This document shows positions 10,118 to 19,077 of a stretch of DNA of 64,000 bases, one piece after another. The DNA is from JAFAQB01 sp045808425 (GTDB lineage Archaea; Thermoproteota; Nitrososphaeria; Nitrososphaerales; Nitrososphaeraceae): positions 1 to 64,000 of the forward strand of contig JBJMFM010000351.1 in the NCBI GenBank assembly GCA_045808425.1, given 5' to 3'. The notes under the pieces are model-generated. The model did no database searches. It saw only the letters and a list, made by a program, of their open reading frames with translations, and was not told the DNA's origin. The number at the start of each line of letters is the position of its first letter. Position 1 is the stretch's first letter. Made by a program: the position numbers and the translations under genes.

Positions 10118-10288
10118 TAGAATGTCTGAAAAAGCTGATGTATTTAAGTGTTGAATCACTACAAGCGTTGTCGCAACTCATTGTGAATTTGGCTTTATAT
10201 TGTTTGTTTAATATGCACCAGTCCAAGAATGAATTCATGGAATAAAAGTAATTACTATGTAGGCAAGTGTTCTAGGGGTAGTATATTA

Positions 10289-10645
10289 TTATAGCCGCTG
10301 CATTTTTTCAGATATCAATGTACGTAGTTGATCATCTGTTTTACCTATATGATCTACTCCAATAGTACTGGCAATTTCTTCAAGTTTCTTACGTTCGGAG
10401 AATACCGGTGCAGTAATTTTGGGGCCCATGGAGTGTTGGGTCCACACATCTTCTTCTCTAGATGTGTATTCAATTTCCCTTCTAAACAAATCTCTAGCTT
10501 TTTCATATTCTCCAGCCGCCTTTCCTAAGGTTCTAGATAACTGTGGCAATCTCTTTGAACCAAACAGCAAAAATAATGCCATAAGTATTATAATCAACCA
10601 TTCGGTTCCTCCGATCTCCATTATGACGGCATCTAGCGATATCAT
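10289..10645 (-). CDS. tatA: Twin-arginine translocase subunit TatA/TatE family
   Basis: The short N-terminal segment carries one transmembrane helix (about residues 14-29, EWLIIILMALFLLFGSKRLP). It is followed by the FGSKRLPQL hinge and an amphipathic helix (LSRTLGKAAGEYEKARDLFRREI), which is the TatA layout. TatA multimers form the pore that exports folded proteins, often with bound cofactors. The remaining about 60 residues form a polar C-terminal tail. A second in-frame ATG eight codons in (10621) is an equally acceptable start. TatC is not in this window, and the neighbours are unrelated metabolic genes. Confidence 0.88.
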   Translation of the reverse strand: MISLDAVIMEIGGTEWLIIILMALFLLFGSKRLPQLSRTLGKAAGEYEKARDLFRREIEYTSREEDVWTQHSMGPKITAPVFSERKKLEEIASTIGVDHIGKTDDQLRTLISEKMQRL

Positions 10646-10918
10646 CAGCTACTCTAGGATCGTGATAACCAGAATTAAACATTTCCACGAATAGTTTACT
10701 GCACATGCAGCAGCACTATATCCTACATACACCATCTGAACATAATTACGCCGCTTCGACTAATGAATCATGTTAACATACAAAACGAAATAAGTTAAAT
10801 TTGGCTGTTCAAAAACGTGGATTAGATCTGAACCTTTTGTATGAAGCCTATATATCGACCTATGGAAATATTCAATACAGATAAATTCTGAAGAAATCCA
10901 ATCAACGACAGTATCGTA

Positions 10919-12199
10919 ATGAATCTTGATAACATCAAGCTTATCTATGTTCTACTTGATGGTATAGGTGATCTACCTCATCCTTCATTAGGAAATTGTA
11001 CTCCATTGGAGGCAGCATATACTCCGAATATGGATAAGCTGGCTATGAATGGATGCATGGGCAATGTAATAAGCGTTGGCAAAGGAATTGCACCACAATC
11101 TGATATCGCCGTATTTAATATGCTTGGATACAACTTCAAGAATGGAACTTACGTTGGCAGGGGAGTAATAGAGTCAATTGGATGTAATATTGATTTTCGT
11201 GACGGGGATCTTGCGTTAAGAGGAAATTTTGCAACTATAGATAATGATTTACGGTTGGTTGATAGAAGGGCCGGCAGAGACATCAGCAAAGAGGAAGCTC
11301 AAGCAATCTGTGAAACCCTACGAGAAAAAATTACCTTCACTGATAAAGCAGCCTCTGTAGTAATAGAGCCCACTATCGCTCACCGTGTAATCATTAGGTT
11401 GCGACATAGTAGGCTACGATTGTCAGAAAACATTACGAACACAGATCCCGCCTATGATAAGATCGATGGCATAGGGATAGCCAAACCAACAACCGATAAA
11501 ATGGTTATGCAAAAATCAATAGCACAAGATGACAAAGAGGACTCGAAAATAGCCGCAAAACTGATCAACGAATTCACTGAACAGGTTATCAGGTTGTTAA
11601 AGAATCACACTGTGAATCATGAACGTATCAAAATGGGCAAAAATCCTATGAATGCAATTCTTTTACGCGACCCTGGAAACAGATATCCAATAATGCAGCC
11701 TATTAGTAAAAAATACGGCATGAATGTAGCCTCCATGGTGGATATGCCTGTTGAAATAGGAATATCGAAAGTCTTGGACATGAAAGCGTTCGAAGCTGGA
11801 GGATTGAATGACTATGAACAAAAAGCGGCTATTGCTGCTAGAATTATCGAGAATTTTGGTATATTGTATGTTCACATTAAAGGTCCAGATGAATTCGGAC
11901 ACGACGGTGATGCTAAGGGCAAAAAGAAAAACATCGAAGAGATTGACAACCGTTTCTTTGGCAATCTTGTAAATTTATTGAACGTCAGTGAACCGACCAT
12001 AGCTATATCGGGAGATCATTCTACTCCGTGTATAAACAAAGGTCACACTGATGATCCTGTTCCTCTCCTAATATCGGGCAAAAGGGCAATGAAGGATAAC
12101 AGCGCCAGATTTACAGAAGGTTATGCGTCCAGAGGTAAACTCGGCCTCCTTATGGGTGTAAATGTACTAGATACTGTGATAAATATTGTATCCAAGTAA
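10919..12199 (+). CDS. apgM: Cofactor-independent phosphoglycerate mutase, archaeal type
   Basis: The 426-residue protein is an ApgM-type member of the alkaline-phosphatase superfamily. The N-terminal metal site shows DGIGDLPHP, the catalytic Ser lies in PQSDIAVFNMLGY, and C-terminal metal ligands appear in HIKGPDEFGHDGD and ISGDHSTPC. It interconverts 3- and 2-phosphoglycerate in glycolysis and gluconeogenesis using two divalent metal ions and no 2,3-bisphosphoglycerate. Length and motifs match the archaeal family; homologous homoserine-kinase-like members exist but fit less well. It stands alone between tatA (divergent) and a small zinc-ribbon gene. Confidence 0.93.
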   Translation: MNLDNIKLIYVLLDGIGDLPHPSLGNCTPLEAAYTPNMDKLAMNGCMGNVISVGKGIAPQSDIAVFNMLGYNFKNGTYVGRGVIESIGCNIDFRDGDLALRGNFATIDNDLRLVDRRAGRDISKEEAQAICETLREKITFTDKAASVVIEPTIAHRVIIRLRHSRLRLSENITNTDPAYDKIDGIGIAKPTTDKMVMQKSIAQDDKEDSKIAAKLINEFTEQVIRLLKNHTVNHERIKMGKNPMNAILLRDPGNRYPIMQPISKKYGMNVASMVDMPVEIGISKVLDMKAFEAGGLNDYEQKAAIAARIIENFGILYVHIKGPDEFGHDGDAKGKKKNIEEIDNRFFGNLVNLLNVSEPTIAISGDHSTPCINKGHTDDPVPLLISGKRAMKDNSARFTEGYASRGKLGLLMGVNVLDTVINIVSK

Positions 12200-12455
12200 C
12201 TCAATCAAATTTGCTAGATTTTTTGCCCGAAGCGGTGTTCAGATGCTTGGCACCATATACTACTCGTAGATAAAATAGTTTGTATTAGCCTTGATTGTCT
12301 GCCATTTAGCTGACATTTGCTGCTCTGAGTGCGTCCTATTTTGCCTGTTTGAATTTTAACTGCTGTCAAAGCAGGCTCGCGGTAACAAAACTGAAGAATT
12401 TTTATTATTAGAGGTTCATATTGCTTGTAGTGCATACAATTGCGTGTGATATTCA

Positions 12456-12584
12456 ATGATAGGAAAATGTGATCGATGCGGTATGGAAAATGTTGAGGTA
12501 AACTCGATAAAAAATCCCGATTCGAAAGAGGCAATAAATTTATGCAATCAGTGTAGGCCTGCCGACGGTAGTTATGCTTACTAG
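12456..12584 (+). CDS. Small zinc-ribbon protein, 42 residues
   Basis: A short frame encodes 42 residues beginning MIGKCDRCGMENVEV and ending in RPADGSYAY. It has two CxxC knuckles (C5/C8 and C30/C33) with 21 residues between them, the spacing of a single zinc ribbon. Such small stand-alone ribbons are common in archaea and are often nucleic-acid or ribosome linked, but no specific role can be given. The next gene on the strand starts 387 bases downstream. A frame on the other strand covers part of it but shows no family features, and the cysteine pattern favours this one. Confidence 0.6.
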   Translation: MIGKCDRCGMENVEVNSIKNPDSKEAINLCNQCRPADGSYAY

Positions 12585-12971
12585 ATTAGAAGAATCCTAG
12601 TGCTTTTCATCTTCGTGGTCACTATATAAGAATACACTTATCTCGGCTGTGTATAATCATCTAAATTTAATTTTTGTAAAAAATGTATTCAAATTCAAAA
12701 TTCAATAAACACCATTTGAATGCTTAATGATAACACAGTAGAGTACATAGTTAGGTTACATCTATTATTCATTGAAAGGCATAGATAAGAGTGCTCAATA
12801 TTAGTAGTGTAGGATTAGAGAAGTAGTTAACGATTGCTAAACTATGCAGTAGGTGCGTTCTTAAGGACATATTTAAATAGACGCTTACTTTGATTTTACT
12901 GTCGGCATGTCTATTCCTGCTATTCCTGCGGTTCTAATTCTGGGATTAATAACGAGGAGGTATAACTGGCC
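12585..12971. other. Intergenic stretch upstream of the LLM oxidoreductase
   Basis: This AT-rich stretch has no convincing frame. The end carries a clear ribosome-binding site (GAGGAGG at about 12953-12959) before the ATG at 12972, unusual here because many genes look leaderless. A TATA-like ATTTAAATAG near 12870-12880 may be the promoter of the downstream gene, giving a leader of about 70 bases. Confidence 0.5.
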
Positions 12972-14054
12972 ATGAGAACAAAATTTGGTTTCACACAGGG
13001 GCTGAATGTTGCTAGACTAGGTCTTGATGAAACTCAGATCATTACAGCCTGCCAAATTGCTGATAGAATGGACTATGACTCTGTTTGGGCTATGGATCAT
13101 TCCAATGTTCCACAGTGGAAGAATGCTATAGTTAATGATGCGTGGATCATGCTTTCTGCAATAGGCGCTCTTACGAGAAACGTCGAGGTAGGTACGTGTG
13201 TTACTGATGCCATAAGGAGACATCCATCAGCTATAGCGCTGTCCACTATTACACTGGACAGGATAACGAACGGCAGGGCTATCTTAGGAATTGGGGCGGG
13301 AGAGGCACAGAATGTGGTTGATTTTGGGATTGAGTTTAGCAAACCGGTATCAAAGTTCAAAGAACAATTAGAAGTAATTTATAGTCTTTTTGATTCTGAT
13401 GCTGACAACCACGTCAGTTATAAAGGTGAGTATTATAGACTAGAGAATGCAAGCCTACAGGCCAAAAGTATCCGTAAGCCTAGGCCTCCCATATATATAG
13501 CAGCCGGGGCACCAAAAACTCTTGAATTATGCGCAAAATATGGTGACGGTTGGATTCCTATAGGATATACTCCCGAATTGTTCAGACATCATGCAAATTC
13601 GATCAAGCATAATGCCAAAAATATGGGGAGGGATATTTCAGGATTTCAGTTTGCTAATGACGTAGATGTTTACTTCACTGATGATGGAGAAGAGGCCTGG
13701 AATAAGATGAAGAATGCAGTGAAGGTGAGTCTCTATAAACCAGAGTTGTTGAAGGTTCATAATATAGCCCAAGACTCTGAGTTTGATTTCAGAAGATACT
13801 TTACAGAATATGCGATGAACAAACCAGAGCTTATGGTTCAGATGAAGCGGGCTGCTCTGAGAATACCTGATAGTATCGCGAGAACAGCAATAGGTGTTGG
13901 CAAACCAGATGACGTCATTCAAATGCTAGAGAGATTCATCAGAGCTGGTACGAATCATTTCATCATAAGGTTCTGGGGCGAAGGTTATTTTAAGAATATC
14001 GAAACCTTCGGCAACAAGGTCATACCCTATTTCAGAGATCAAGAAAAAAAATAA
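12972..14054 (+). CDS. LLM-class (luciferase-like) F420-dependent oxidoreductase
   Basis: The 360-residue TIM-barrel protein of the bacterial-luciferase/F420 family begins KFGFTQGLN and contains ADRMDYDSVWAMDH, VEVGTCVTD, GRAILGIGAGEAQN and RKPRPPIYIAAGAPK, typical of Mer-like and F420-dependent glucose-6-phosphate dehydrogenase-like enzymes. Members use coenzyme F420 (or FMN) to reduce or oxidise a wide range of substrates. The closest pattern is the methylenetetrahydromethanopterin-reductase-like subgroup, but the substrate is not determinable. A strong GAGGAGG ribosome-binding site sits about 13 bases before the ATG. The downstream MBL-fold gene is convergent, only 4 bases from its stop. 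Confidence 0.88.
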   Translation: MRTKFGFTQGLNVARLGLDETQIITACQIADRMDYDSVWAMDHSNVPQWKNAIVNDAWIMLSAIGALTRNVEVGTCVTDAIRRHPSAIALSTITLDRITNGRAILGIGAGEAQNVVDFGIEFSKPVSKFKEQLEVIYSLFDSDADNHVSYKGEYYRLENASLQAKSIRKPRPPIYIAAGAPKTLELCAKYGDGWIPIGYTPELFRHHANSIKHNAKNMGRDISGFQFANDVDVYFTDDGEEAWNKMKNAVKVSLYKPELLKVHNIAQDSEFDFRRYFTEYAMNKPELMVQMKRAALRIPDSIARTAIGVGKPDDVIQMLERFIRAGTNHFIIRFWGEGYFKNIETFGNKVIPYFRDQEKK

Positions 14055-14058
14055 GGAA

Positions 14059-15102
14059 TTAACTTTTTAGGTAAATATCTAGAGAATTTGAGAATGTCTT
14101 TTTTGGCCCTGCGATCTTATTCGTAAGTACCAGAGCTTCTGCATCAAAACCCATCCTTCTAAGTGAAGAAGCAAAATCAACAGAAAATCCATGAAACGTG
14201 TAAATCTTTTTTGCGTTGGATGCTCTTACCACTTCAACAAGTTCCCGATAATCGCAGTGGTCACTCATGGGCATACTGTAATCTAAATCCATCATAAACT
14301 TGTATCGGCTATTAACAGCCCAACCGCTAAAACCTATTGTTATTGCTCCGTATATTTTTTTCAACATTTTCACAAAAGAACTTCTAGCACTTGTCAGGGG
14401 AGCTATCATAACCCATGGCTTGTTCATTCTCAGTAATCCTCTTTTTTCTGCTAAAGAATACTTCATCGTACTCTTCAACGGAATTCCCAACTTTATGTAA
14501 AGACTATTTATTTTGTGAATAGAGTCATATACAAACATTGGTTCCCAGTGCCCAAAGAGCGAGGTCAAAAGTTGAGCCTTTCCTAAAGGATAACCCATTA
14601 AGATAACTGGTACACCAAGATCGTACATTTCAGATATGATCCTATTTGTTTTATGAATTATTTCTTCCAATTCTGGAAATACATACTCTGCCCGCCCAAA
14701 GGTTGACTCTATTATTAGAGTATGGGCAGATGGAATTAAGGCGGGCTTCATGAAAGCCCTTTCTCTAATAGATATATCACCAGTATAATACAATTCGTTT
14801 CCTATTAGCAATCCTTTAGAGCCTAAAATGTGTCCGCTATCGACCAGCTGAAATCCTTCATATTCCTCAGTTACATTGGTCATTTTATACCCTCTTGCTT
14901 GAGCGATTAACGACGTTGCGTTTGATATTAATGTCCTACTCTTGGATCTATCTTTCAAAGTTTTTTTGTACAAATGATCTGTATGTGCATGAGAAACAAA
15001 AGTCAAATCACAATTATTGTGGCTCTTGGGATCAAGAGAAATTATCTTACCATTGCTATTTACAACAATACCGCATCCTGAGAATGTAACCTGAGGTTTC
15101 AC
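14059..15102 (-). CDS. Metallo-beta-lactamase-fold exonuclease-like protein (mRNA 3'-end processing factor family)
   Basis: The 347-residue protein has the metal-binding motif SHAHTDH (about residues 36-42), a second ligand in DSGHILGSKG, and YYTGDIS. Towards the C-terminus DCDYRELVEVV-like text (SDHCDYRELVEVV) and the final FHGF match motifs of the SNM1/Artemis and ligase-associated exonuclease branch. Proteins of this branch hydrolyse DNA or RNA ends with two zinc ions. A DNA-end or RNA-processing role is plausible, but no DNA ligase gene is adjacent. The gene is complete and convergent with the LLM oxidoreductase. Confidence 0.78.
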   Translation of the reverse strand: MKPQVTFSGCGIVVNSNGKIISLDPKSHNNCDLTFVSHAHTDHLYKKTLKDRSKSRTLISNATSLIAQARGYKMTNVTEEYEGFQLVDSGHILGSKGLLIGNELYYTGDISIRERAFMKPALIPSAHTLIIESTFGRAEYVFPELEEIIHKTNRIISEMYDLGVPVILMGYPLGKAQLLTSLFGHWEPMFVYDSIHKINSLYIKLGIPLKSTMKYSLAEKRGLLRMNKPWVMIAPLTSARSSFVKMLKKIYGAITIGFSGWAVNSRYKFMMDLDYSMPMSDHCDYRELVEVVRASNAKKIYTFHGFSVDFASSLRRMGFDAEALVLTNKIAGPKKTFSNSLDIYLKS

Positions 15103-15317
15103 TTGGTTTGCAATTGTATCCTAAATATGGCTTGTATTTGAATATTAAGTTGATATCATATAAGATAGAAAGTAGTGATCTGCCAACATAGCTATTTGTA
15201 TTAATATTACGCTCGTATTGTAGTCAATAGACGAGCGTCTTTTTATGTTGCTGGAAAGTATAGTCGCAAACAAATTTTATTGCTGGCGTCTATATACATA
15301 TAAGAAATACATTATGT

Positions 15318-15950
15318 ATGAGAGCTGCAATGATAAATCTTGGCATATTAATTTCTGGCAGGGGAAGCAATATGAATGCGATCCTTTCTGCTATTCAAAG
15401 ACGTATAATTAAAAATGTAAAGCCTTCGATTGTCATTTCTAATAAGATGAACGCACCGGGATTAAGGATCGCCTTCGAAAAGTTTAGGATCCCTGTCAAA
15501 GTAATATTGAGCAATGGTTTGAAGGGGTGGGCTTATGATCGACAAATCGCTTCAGTATTGCGCGAGTATGGTGTTACACCCCGATGCGGTTTAATCTGCC
15601 TAGCCGGTTTTATGCATATTGTTAGTCCTGAGTTTGTGAAGACATACAATATGCGAATACTGAATATACACCCTTCACTTCTTCCAACTTTTCCAGGCCT
15701 TCATGCACAAAAGCAGGCTATTGAATATGGTGTCAAGGTGACAGGATGCACAGTCCATTTTGTAGATGAGCGTGTTGATTCTGGTCCTATAATAGCTCAA
15801 AAAACTGTTCGTGTATTTGACTCAGACACAGAAGAAATTCTGTCTTCAAGGATCTTAAGACAAGAGCATAAGTTGTACCCACAAAGTGTTAAGCTATTTG
15901 CGGAGGGTAAAATCATGGTAAAGGGGCGTAAGGTGTTCATTCAAACTTAG
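15318..15950 (+). CDS. purN: Phosphoribosylglycinamide formyltransferase
   Basis: The 210-residue GART family protein has the phosphate loop GRGSNM at 14-19, the catalytic triad N116, H118 (in NIHPSLLP) and D154 (in DERVDSGPI), and the substrate motif FPGLHAQKQAI. It uses 10-formyl-THF to formylate glycinamide ribonucleotide, step 3 of purine synthesis. purD, for the preceding step, is nearby at 19049-20377, and the formyl-THF cyclo-ligase between them belongs to the same one-carbon supply, although the genes are separated and not one operon. A second ATG four codons in is also possible as start. Confidence 0.94.
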   Translation: MRAAMINLGILISGRGSNMNAILSAIQRRIIKNVKPSIVISNKMNAPGLRIAFEKFRIPVKVILSNGLKGWAYDRQIASVLREYGVTPRCGLICLAGFMHIVSPEFVKTYNMRILNIHPSLLPTFPGLHAQKQAIEYGVKVTGCTVHFVDERVDSGPIIAQKTVRVFDSDTEEILSSRILRQEHKLYPQSVKLFAEGKIMVKGRKVFIQT

Positions 15951-16684
15951 TAATAACTGTCATTAAGCTTTAGAAGGTGAAGACCTCTTTATCAGTTTAT
16001 AGTCATCATCGGCTACCATAATTTGCTGTATTCTCCTGTGGTTGTTCTCCTTCAACCAGCTAGTGTACGACTTGATAGAGTATGAAACAATAATAATGTA
16101 AAATGCAAGACCTTGGAGAGGTTATGGAATAACATGATATAACCCGAATTTAACAGACTGGTCTAATGTCACTGAGATTGAATAGTCAATAAACAGCTTC
16201 TGTTAACTTAGCGGCTGATTGACTCTGTAGTATCAACAGTATATATATATTTATGAGTAAGCAGATTCTTTAAAGTTAATTTACCAGAGAATACTTGCCG
16301 CTATCAGCACGAAGACTGAAGTCTGCTTTTTGGCTATGTAATAATATCTGACAAATTAAGGATTTTATTGCTAAATATGGCTGTGTTAGGTCTTTGGGAT
16401 CTACAAATATTACAGATTTACAAAAAATACTTATCTCCATTTGTCATAATGTGTAGATATGGCTGAATTGAAGTTACTGCAGTTACTGCAGTAACTTAGC
16501 CAAGAACTGAAGAGACTTAAATTTACAGGGATCCCCACTGACCTTCATAGTTACACCTATGCCCCTGATCGTTTTTAGTAATGAAATTAAGTTATAAAAG
16601 TCTATAGCAATAACATAGAAATTTTTATAGAAATAATGTATAACATCTCTATGCAATATTTTTTATTTAAACTCAATTTACATA
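15951..16684. other. Long intergenic stretch, AT-rich, with a perfect hairpin
   Basis: No coding frame or known RNA was recognised in this stretch of over 730 bases. It holds several TATA-like tracts (for example about 16240-16255 and 16605-16640) and the perfect inverted repeat at 16471-16497 listed separately. It may be the remains of degraded genes, fitting the broken gene that follows. Confidence 0.5.
16471..16497. repeat. Perfect inverted repeat, 12-bp arms, 3-base loop
   Basis: The arms are AAGTTACTGCAG and its exact reverse complement, separated by TTA. The internal TTACTGCAG also repeats directly. It lies in non-coding DNA with no T run directly after it, so a simple terminator role is not evident; an operator or a structured RNA is possible. 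Confidence 0.7.
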
Positions 16685-16807
16685 ATGTCATATATGAAAG
16701 ATCAACCACGTTATACCAAAGTAATTGCAGAAGTACAGTCAGTAGGAACAGGTACCAGTTGTCTTACAAGAAGAACTATTGTTGCTAAAGGTGAGCAAAT
16801 GATATGA
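16685..16807 (+). CDS. Micro-ORF of 40 residues, translationally coupled to the zinc-finger gene
   Basis: A 40-residue frame begins MSYMKDQPRYTKVIAEV and ends KGEQMI. Its TGA overlaps the ATG of the downstream C2H2 zinc-finger frame in an ATGA junction, the normal sign of translational coupling. The sequence is mixed in composition and resembles no family I know. Because the downstream gene is broken, this may be a small partner gene, a leader peptide, or the remnant of a larger operon. An AT-rich TATA-like tract (about 16616-16645) lies upstream. Confidence 0.45.
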   Translation: MSYMKDQPRYTKVIAEVQSVGTGTSCLTRRTIVAKGEQMI

Positions 16808-18009
16808 GAAGAACAGAATATCAATGCCCATATTGTACTCAAAGTTCATCTAGGCGATGGAATATGAAAATTCATATACAGAGAAGACATGCTAGTATGT
16901 TAGGAGAAGGGTCTCTTAGATCGCAGTTACAGTCTCCTGATTCTCAGCTGTTTTCTAATATTGGGAATTCGTTATACAAGACCAATAATGATTATCTTAA
17001 GGATAATTATAATTATAGTTACGTACATCAAGAAGATCCACCAAGTAGCAAAAATTATTACCACAACGATCCACAGTTCTTCTAGGAACAAGGACAAAGC
17101 CAGGAGCAAGAAGAAAATTCTCTCTCAAAGATGAGAAACAATGTGAGAGATATTTATGAAGCAATGTATCTAATAGCTGAAATAAATAACATTGCAAAAC
17201 AATTTCAATCATCATCCTCTCCAGGGCAATCATTACCTGCCATATCAAACTTTGTTAGGTCGTCATTGACAGGTATTAATCCAACAGATAAGCTGATCAA
17301 GCATTACACAGAATCAATAGTATTGGATACTATGTTCAGATATAATAAAAACATAGGGTTTCGGGGCCATACTTGTAATAATTGTTTTGCTTGCTGGGTT
17401 GACCCAATATATAGTAACAGTGAAGATATAACATAATTAATAAAATCTACCAAACCTTCTTCACATATATGTGATCCAAGAAAAGTTGCAGACGCCAAGA
17501 ACATTCAAGATATCCAAAGCAGCAGAATTGCGTCAGAAAATACGTTGATTAGCCTTCTCGTATTCTTGATTTTCATTTACGCATTTTATTTTCCTCAAAA
17601 TAAAATATATTTAAAGACAGAAGAATTTACATCTCCTGCCTCTTCTAACAATGAACTCGATGCTGCAGAGAGACAGGAAAAAAATTATGCTTCAGAGCTG
17701 AAGCATGATGGTATAGAAGAACAAAAACAAAACTTACATCTGTCATTTGGAGTCCAAAGCGTAGAAATTAATTGTAATTCAGTAGATATTGACCTAACTA
17801 AGGTAGAGAAAAGCCATTGGGCTTTCCGTGCGATCAAAGAAGCACTGAATAATGGAAAATCATCGGTAGTAATGGACGGTAATGAATTATTGGATTTTCT
17901 TAAGTGTGCAAAGGGAAGCTATGGTATTCATACAGAGCATATAGATGGATGTAGGCGGACAGTTTGTATGTATTTATCATTTAAAGATGATAAGAATAAT
18001 GATCTCTGA
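16804..18009 (+). pseudogene. C2H2 zinc-finger protein gene interrupted by two in-frame stops
   Basis: A single frame of 402 codons runs through this region, broken only by TAG at 17083-17085 and TAA at 17434-17436. The first part has a C2H2 finger C8-x2-C11-x12-H24-x4-H29, then Gln/Ser/Asn-rich sequence. The second part continues in the same frame (EQGQSQEQEENSLSKM...) to GFRGHTCNNCFACWVDPIYSN. The third part (from 17437) keeps CDPRKVADAKNIQDIQ, a hydrophobic stretch LISLLVFLIFIYAFYF, and a polar C-terminal domain ending in LSFKDDKNNDL. Multi-part C2H2 proteins with a second GHxCxxC-type element are, from memory, frequent in soil Thaumarchaeota. Preservation of frame across both stops suggests recent decay by two nonsense changes; stop readthrough is the less likely alternative. 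The first fragment (93 residues) could still be made as a stand-alone finger. Confidence 0.72.
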
Positions 18010-18477
18010 TTTGGAGCATCACAGTAGAGGGCTTGCCAGGAGCGATGAAAGACATCGGCATATTGAGTTTTAACTATGAAGTACAAACAATATCTGTAAG
18101 TTAAATAGGGAAACAATGCTGTGATTTAATACAGGGCAACTATTGGAAACCAATATATTTTCGGAGTACGAGTACGATAGTAGTCATATACATCAAATCC
18201 TGCCCAATTATTGCTACATCCCTTATCAAATTAACAATAGGATGAAAATTCCTGAATGGTTAAATGTTATACTTGATCGTAGTAAACGAATGTTAAATCT
18301 TGGTCTGCTAAGGAAATGGTGCAGTGCTAGTTGAAACTGGAACTATAGAGGAGAAGCCAGTTGGAAATATGACGTATTTTTAAACAGTAAAAGAAAAATT
18401 ATCTGCCTTATATTAGCTTTTTCAAATCGAAACATGAAAGTCTGTAACATACCAAGGACTGCCGTTGATTAAATTTA
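18010..18477. other. Intergenic stretch after the broken zinc-finger gene
   Basis: There is no convincing gene. A 63-residue TTG-started frame (18143-18334, METNIFSEYEYDSSH...) has no ribosome-binding site or family likeness and may be gene debris. Confidence 0.4.
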
Positions 18478-19077
18478 ATGATGGAGGCAACCGATATTTC
18501 CAGCACATATTCTATCAAAAATAAAATTCGGCAACAAATACTTCAGAAACGTAATGCATTATCCAAATCTGAAATCTCTAGGAGAAGCGAAGTAATCCAA
18601 AACCGCATTATAAATTCATCAGAATATAAGTCTGCTAGGGTAATAGGAGCTTATTTCCCCATCGGATCTGAAGTTAGGACCGAACACATCATCAGTACAG
18701 CCTTAAAAAATCAAAAGGTCTTGTTGCTCCCTAAAACGGGGGTAGATCAAATCGCTTTTTACCGGGTTCTTGAAGCAGATTTTCGTGAAAATAAATTAGT
18801 CGAAGGTAGGTTCAGAATTTTAGAACCGCCTAGATCATCGCGTGATATAGAAGAAAACATTGATTTACTAATTATACCCGGCATTGCTTTTGATAAATAT
18901 GGCTATAGGGTTGGTTATGGAAAGGGATATTACGACAGATTTATTGAACATAATGAATGCCCTTTCTCTATAGGACTAGGATTTCAATTTCAACTGCTGA
19001 ATCACAGTCTTCCACATTCTAGTTTTGACCAGAGATTGAATGCTATTGCTACGGAAAGCAACATGCTTGTTTGTTGA
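18478..19077 (+). CDS. 5-formyltetrahydrofolate cyclo-ligase family protein
   Basis: The 199-residue protein matches the family in order: N-terminal KNKIRQQILQKRNALS, the ATP/phosphate region GAYFPIGSEVRTE, the turn PGIAFDKYGYRVGYGKGYYDRF, and a short C-terminal domain. The GYGKGYYDRF motif is diagnostic. The enzyme uses ATP to convert 5-formyl-THF into 5,10-methenyl-THF, recovering folate (or a related pterin) for one-carbon metabolism. Two consecutive ATG codons mark the start. The 3' end overlaps the convergent purD by 29 bases, so the two C-terminal coding ends share DNA. purN lies about 2.5 kb upstream on the same strand. Confidence 0.92.
   Translation: MMEATDISSTYSIKNKIRQQILQKRNALSKSEISRRSEVIQNRIINSSEYKSARVIGAYFPIGSEVRTEHIISTALKNQKVLLLPKTGVDQIAFYRVLEADFRENKLVEGRFRILEPPRSSRDIEENIDLLIIPGIAFDKYGYRVGYGKGYYDRFIEHNECPFSIGLGFQFQLLNHSLPHSSFDQRLNAIATESNMLVC

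Noticed and set aside
12214..12534. 106-residue minus-strand frame
   Set aside because: It is opposite the four-cysteine zinc-ribbon gene and has no recognisable feature of its own.
17131..17436. Independent 101-residue gene
   Set aside because: It is in the same frame as the upstream zinc-finger frame with open codons between, and its sequence continues the same protein; treated as part of one interrupted gene.
17545..18009. Independent 154-residue gene starting at TTG
   Set aside because: The frame is open back to the preceding TAA with conserved-looking CDPRKVADAKN upstream of this TTG, so it is the third piece of the interrupted gene.
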